From contig DUZQ01000006.1 of NCBI GenBank assembly GCA_013349435.1, forward strand, positions 1 through 64,000: 64,000 nt of DNA. The letters are read 5' to 3'. Shown here piece after piece: positions 59,829 to 64,000 of the stretch. A model generated the notes under the pieces. That model searched no databases. It worked only from the letters and a program-made list of their open reading frames with translations, and was not told where the DNA came from. The first letter of the stretch is position 1; each line of letters begins with the position of its first letter. Source of the DNA: Planctomycetota bacterium (lineage in GTDB: Bacteria; Planctomycetota; Phycisphaerae; Sedimentisphaerales; Anaerohalosphaeraceae). Made by a program: the position numbers and the translations under genes.

Positions 59829-61169
59829 TCACAACCGCGAGATAACGGCTATCGGCTGTACCTTTTTGCCCTGCTTTATTACCGTTGCAACGGCCCAGGT
59901 TTTTACGCGGCCGTATGCAGCCGTTATCTTTATTGCAAAGAATGTGCTGGAGGTCGTTATATAATCCTTTGACTTTTTAATTGATTCAGAATATCGATAA
60001 AGCGAATCCTGCAACTCCTTAATATCTTTGAAGGGCTTTTCATGTCTTCTCTGGATTATTTCTTCTGCGACATACTCGGCTTCTCCTCCGAAAGTAAAGA
60101 CCGCCTCGAGAACATGTCGCGGAGCGGTATTTATATTAACCTTGTGTGAGCCCCACAGAGCAAGGTATTTGAGCGGAGATTCATACCTGTCTCCTGTGTC
60201 GGGCAAGGGCCTGGTGAGTACTTCAAAGTCAATCGAAGAGCCGTGCATAAGTTTAGCAAAGTCGGTTGTGTGCACGGTTATCGGCAGGGTTTTATTTCTT
60301 TTGCCTCTAACTCTTCTACCAACGCTTATCGGCTTTGGTTTTGTTGTGAAGCGTTTTATGTCTTCGATATCTTCAAGTTGTTCGGCAAGGTTCATAACAT
60401 CCACAGGGTCCATCTGCATCCACGAACCAAACATATCAAGGGCGTCTAAAGCAAGCTTGCGAACCTTGTCGTTATCCGATATCAGCCAGGTCAGCGGCAT
60501 CTTTGCATTTTCATCCGTAATTTCTATGGTAACATTTGTTTGGCCTATATCAAATTTGATGGGTTCGCAGACGTTCGGCCACCGGGGCCCATAAGGACCC
60601 GGAACAAATAACACATTCGGTTCACTGTAGTCTGTGGTGAGAAGGTTCGGGTCGATATTAATGCCGGATTCTTCTAATAATGCAATTAAGTCTTCGTTTT
60701 CGCCTGAAGAGTTTTTGGCTGTCCCGTTGGCTGTCCCATAGGCGTTTTCCAAAGCATCCTCTTGAGCCAGTTTCTGCGCCCATTCGTCGAGATACAGTTC
60801 GTACTCCTGCCGATTCATCGTGAACAGGTCGGAAAAGTCAGGTTTATCCCTACGGTCTATGAGTTTAAAATCCATCTTCTTAATCGCACTAAGTGCATAC
60901 TTGGTGCCGGAATCACATGCATATCGTGATACCTGATAATCCATCAGATACTGCCGGCGATGTTTAACCTGTGCAACGCGCGACGTCAGCGAGTAGGTGA
61001 TAGTCGTCAACACCATCAATATGACAAGTGTCAGCAACAACGCCACCCCCCTGCCGCTTTTCCAGGCTGTGGGTTTTCGGCAGTGTCCATCCCCTTCGTA
61101 ACCGGCGAAAAGACCGCCGTCCGGCGGGGTTGGATATAGTTTTGTTTTTGAGAGACTATTGTTCTTCAT
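59829..61169 (-). CDS. gspK: GspK-like minor pseudopilin
   Basis: GRGVALLLTLVILMVLTTITYSL; start MKNNSLSKTK at 61169. Confidence 0.8.
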   Translation of the reverse strand: MKNNSLSKTKLYPTPPDGGLFAGYEGDGHCRKPTAWKSGRGVALLLTLVILMVLTTITYSLTSRVAQVKHRRQYLMDYQVSRYACDSGTKYALSAIKKMDFKLIDRRDKPDFSDLFTMNRQEYELYLDEWAQKLAQEDALENAYGTANGTAKNSSGENEDLIALLEESGINIDPNLLTTDYSEPNVLFVPGPYGPRWPNVCEPIKFDIGQTNVTIEITDENAKMPLTWLISDNDKVRKLALDALDMFGSWMQMDPVDVMNLAEQLEDIEDIKRFTTKPKPISVGRRVRGKRNKTLPITVHTTDFAKLMHGSSIDFEVLTRPLPDTGDRYESPLKYLALWGSHKVNINTAPRHVLEAVFTFGGEAEYVAEEIIQRRHEKPFKDIKELQDSLYRYSESIKKSKDYITTSSTFFAIKITAAYGRVKTWAVATVIKQGKKVQPIAVISRL

Positions 61170-61224
61170 CGTCCTCGTCTTCTTCATCATCCTCGTATTC
61201 TTCATCTTCTTCGTCTTCGGTATT

Positions 61225-62097
61225 CTAAAAGTCATCCGTATCCGTATCATCAAAATCTTCACCAAGCAAATCATTTGGGTCTATCGGTTCGAGGTCTCTT
61301 GCAACAAATCTGTACTTTATTTGCCTTGTCCGGTCTATTGCGATAGTCCGGGTGAACTTTTCGCTTTCGAGCACGTCAAGTCCGCCGGTATCAGCCTGAT
61401 ATGGTTCGGCAAAAGATATAGTTATGGTAACAGCCTTGGGCAGCTTGTTCCCGGCCCAACCGTCAAGGAGCCTTTCCTTTTCCCCGGACTCCTGCACGAC
61501 TTCATCAAGTCCCGGCAAATTCACATTTTCACCGAATACTTTAACCACCGGCACCTGAATCTTAAACAAAGTTATCCCGGAGCAAAGGGGGATGAAATAA
61601 TCATTTCCATCCTGTTTCAATTCGATTTGTCTGTCATCGCTTATGACCTTATCTTCGAGATTGTACCCGTTGTGCGAACGGTAAAGAATCAAAGAGTCTT
61701 CAAAGAAATCGTAGGCACTTCTCCAGACTATCTTCTCAAAGACCTTTGGTTTGTTATTTTCGTCATACACCTCATTTTTGATTGCGATTTGCGCAACGTT
61801 ATAACCACTGCTGTCAAGCTTGTTCTGGATGAATATTGTGGTCCCGAGATCGGAAAACGCCAGTCTGTCAAGGTCCTCTGCGATTCGCTGCAAAATCTCT
61901 GTGGCAAGGGTGTCTCTGTCGAGGGTCTCATTTACTTTGGCCGCCGCCGACCTGACTCTGCCGTATACATTAAAGGAAGCAAGCATAATCATTGCGGTAA
62001 TCAACAGAACGGCAACAATCTCCACAAGTGAAAAACCAAATCTCACGTGCGGTGATTCTAATGAAGGGTTTTCGTTGTTCATCAACAAATGTCTCAT
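61225..62097 (-). CDS. gspJ: GspJ-like pseudopilin
   Basis: RFGFSLVEIVAVLLITAMIMLASFNVYGRV; ends EDFDDTDTDDF-TAG. Confidence 0.8.
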   Translation of the reverse strand: MRHLLMNNENPSLESPHVRFGFSLVEIVAVLLITAMIMLASFNVYGRVRSAAAKVNETLDRDTLATEILQRIAEDLDRLAFSDLGTTIFIQNKLDSSGYNVAQIAIKNEVYDENNKPKVFEKIVWRSAYDFFEDSLILYRSHNGYNLEDKVISDDRQIELKQDGNDYFIPLCSGITLFKIQVPVVKVFGENVNLPGLDEVVQESGEKERLLDGWAGNKLPKAVTITISFAEPYQADTGGLDVLESEKFTRTIAIDRTRQIKYRFVARDLEPIDPNDLLGEDFDDTDTDDF

Positions 62098-62157
62098 ATT
62101 CTATCCAGGCATCCCGCTTTTTTAATTTGTCCGTTCCCGCTCATATTCGGTCCCCAC

Positions 62158-62721
62158 TTAAAGTCGGCACGGGTCGATTTCGACAGCAGGCTCCGGACCA
62201 CCGGAATCATCCCAAAAAGTATCGGGCTGAGGGATTTGGTCGGTTTCTTCCAGACCGAAATCTTCGGGTCCGAATTGCTCGAGGTATTCAAGCTCTCTTT
62301 CTCTCTGTTTTTGTATCAACTTCTTGTCTCGCTCCGACAGTTCCGTAAGCCAGTGAGTCAGTTCTATGGTCTGTTTTTCCCCGTTGCTGTCTGTGTAGGT
62401 AGCCGAACAGACCGCCTGAAGCCACATCTCCTCTCCTGCAGGCTCATTAAAAGTCTCAACGACAGTTTGCCACTCGATGTCCGGATTCGTATCGGATACC
62501 CCCATGTCAGCCGTCAGCGTTACCGAATCAGCACCGAGGATTTTCTCCATCTTCTCGCGGACAATTTCAAAGGCCTCCATTTTCGTTCTGTTGTCTATTG
62601 TCGCTGCTATACAGCGATTCATTACCACCAGCACCGCCGAGCAGATAGCGGCGAGGACACCAAGAGCCACCACAATTTCCAAAAGGCTAAAAGCCTCGGG
62701 TCGTTTATTCTTTATCAACAT
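62158..62721 (-). CDS. gspI: GspI-like pseudopilin
   Basis: MLIKNKRPEAFSLLEIVVALGVLAAICSAVLVVMNRC. Confidence 0.75.
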   Translation of the reverse strand: MLIKNKRPEAFSLLEIVVALGVLAAICSAVLVVMNRCIAATIDNRTKMEAFEIVREKMEKILGADSVTLTADMGVSDTNPDIEWQTVVETFNEPAGEEMWLQAVCSATYTDSNGEKQTIELTHWLTELSERDKKLIQKQRERELEYLEQFGPEDFGLEETDQIPQPDTFWDDSGGPEPAVEIDPCRL

Positions 62722-62731
62722 TATTTTACAT

Positions 62732-63352
62732 TCAGAACGGTACATCTTCCTGATATTGCGGCGCCAAAATTTCAACATCACCGGGCTGCAAAGTAATAAC
62801 CCTGCTTAATCTGTTCACTACAACCGAATAAGGATTACCGTCCACATCAAGAAGCACAATTTTCCCTCCGTACTGCCAGCCTGAATGTCCCGCGTAAAAA
62901 CGTGCTTCATAGGCGGTTTCCTCTATTGCGTACTCAAAGTCATCAAACAGAACCCAGTCAAGATAACACTCATCGGTGAAGTAGCCGGTCGTTATAATCG
63001 CCTCTTCTTCCGGCATTACGTCAAGACTCCGTGAAGCAAACTGCCGTAATGTATAGCTCTGCTCGTCAAAATTGAGTATCACAGCGTACCGCTTGTCGCT
63101 CTCAGCAGCGGCGTTTTGCGCCATTTTAAGTACATTTACAAAGTTGCTGACCTCTCTTTGAAACTTTGCTTTAGTAAATGCAGATGAAAAGTTAATCATC
63201 GTCAGCGCGGTCACCAATCCTATTATTACCATGGCGACAAGCATTTCCATAAGGACCATCGCCGGTCGCCCGGGCCGGGCTTTGGGCGGTTCCTGCAGCC
63301 CGGCGATTTCAAAAGACCTGTCAATATGCATCAGTGCTGTAAAGGTCCGCAT
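62732..63352 (-). CDS. gspH: GspH-like pseudopilin
   Basis: RPAMVLMEMLVAMVIIGLVTALTMINFSSAF. Confidence 0.7.
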   Translation of the reverse strand: MRTFTALMHIDRSFEIAGLQEPPKARPGRPAMVLMEMLVAMVIIGLVTALTMINFSSAFTKAKFQREVSNFVNVLKMAQNAAAESDKRYAVILNFDEQSYTLRQFASRSLDVMPEEEAIITTGYFTDECYLDWVLFDDFEYAIEETAYEARFYAGHSGWQYGGKIVLLDVDGNPYSVVVNRLSRVITLQPGDVEILAPQYQEDVPF

Positions 63353-63779
63353 TATAACCCTCCCCTTCGGGTTCTCCATCGGCACCATAACTTATGATGA
63401 CGAACGGCTTACCGCTTTCCGGGTTGAGCTGGTAGATGAAATCATGTTTCCACCCGTCTTTGGGTATATCCGTGGATTCAAGATATCCGCCCTGCTGCCA
63501 ACCTTCCACGTCCATCGGCTCCACGACCAGTTCGAGAAGCCCCTCTTCCTCCGAGGGGTATCGACCGGTGTCAAGTTTGAACATCAATACCGCCTCGTGC
63601 AGTACCTTCAGGTTGGCTTGTGTGGTCTTTACCCGGGCGTCTTCGGTCTTGCCGAGAAAGTTCTTTGCAGCTACCGCCGCAAGCAGACCTATAATGATAA
63701 TTACAGCCATGATTTCGACCAGTGTGAAGGCTTTTCTGAGATTGGTTTTTGCTTTTCTTTGCATTTTTGCTCCTTCCAT
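63321..63779 (-). CDS. gspG: Type II secretion major pseudopilin GspG
   Basis: RKAFTLVEIMAVIIIIGLLAAVAAKNFLGKTEDARVKTTQANLKVLHEAV...YPSEEEGL. Confidence 0.93.
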   Translation of the reverse strand: MEGAKMQRKAKTNLRKAFTLVEIMAVIIIIGLLAAVAAKNFLGKTEDARVKTTQANLKVLHEAVLMFKLDTGRYPSEEEGLLELVVEPMDVEGWQQGGYLESTDIPKDGWKHDFIYQLNPESGKPFVIISYGADGEPEGEGYNADLYSTDAY

Positions 63780-63803
63780 TAATTTAAGATTATTATGTCT
63801 GTT

Positions 63804-64000
63804 TCAAAACTGTCCGGCTGAAAACTTTATCAGGGGCATTAACGTAGCGTATGCGATTATGCCGATTATAATCGCCATTGCAACTATGATAAGCGGTTCC
63901 ATCGCGGCGCTTAATCGCTCAATGACGACATCCGAGGAGGATTCAAGATTGTCACTTATCGTTTTTAACATCGTTTCGAGTTCCCCGCTTTTTTCGCCCA
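63804..64000 (-). CDS. gspF: GspF C-terminus (partial)
   Basis: Hand translation: WAKKSGELETMLKTISDNLESSSDVVIERLSAALEPLIIVAMAIIIGIIAYATLMPLIKFSAGQF*. Not in the track. Confidence 0.85.
   Translation of the reverse strand, partial: GEKSGELETMLKTISDNLESSSDVVIERLSAAMEPLIIVAMAIIIGIIAYATLMPLIKFSAGQF

Noticed and set aside
61028-61228. Plus-strand ORF ending in poly-Ser (SSSSSSSYSSSSSSSVF)
   Set aside because: Antisense reading of the acidic gspJ-tail/gspK-start repeat region.

Overview
This 64 kb window is most likely a Planctomycetota (Phycisphaerae-like) chromosome segment; that lineage is inferred from family content only, with no database search. Most of it is conserved core: groESL, two phosphohexomutases, recO/corC/ybeY/7TM-HD/phoH/cdsA/uppS/purA, pgpA, dgt, xerD, galE, ROK kinase, larE, ADP-forming acyl-CoA synthetase, ispE-spoVG and maf. 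The accessory material includes an ECF sigma/ABC/GntR cluster, a PadR/HAAS pair, a zeta-toxin-like pair, a kinase-like membrane protein, and most of a type II secretion operon running off the right edge. Two partial genes missing from the ORF track were found by translating the minus strand: a secreted multidomain trypsin-like protein (1-3404) and the C-terminus of GspF (63804-64000). The best leads are: (i) a trypsin domain apparently nested inside an Fn3-like domain, with PASTA and LamG; (ii) an in-frame amber codon in gspJ followed by a 22-residue acidic extension whose end overlaps the gspK start; (iii) a SpoVG with a four-cysteine zinc-ribbon insertion; (iv) a tRNA-Thr(CGT) abutting larE, whose track ORF translates the tRNA; (v) a near-ideal GntR operator; (vi) dispersed palindromic repeats, one of which supplies the larE stop codon. 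I did not see a clear, wholly new multi-gene system. Domain calls are by eye from motifs.
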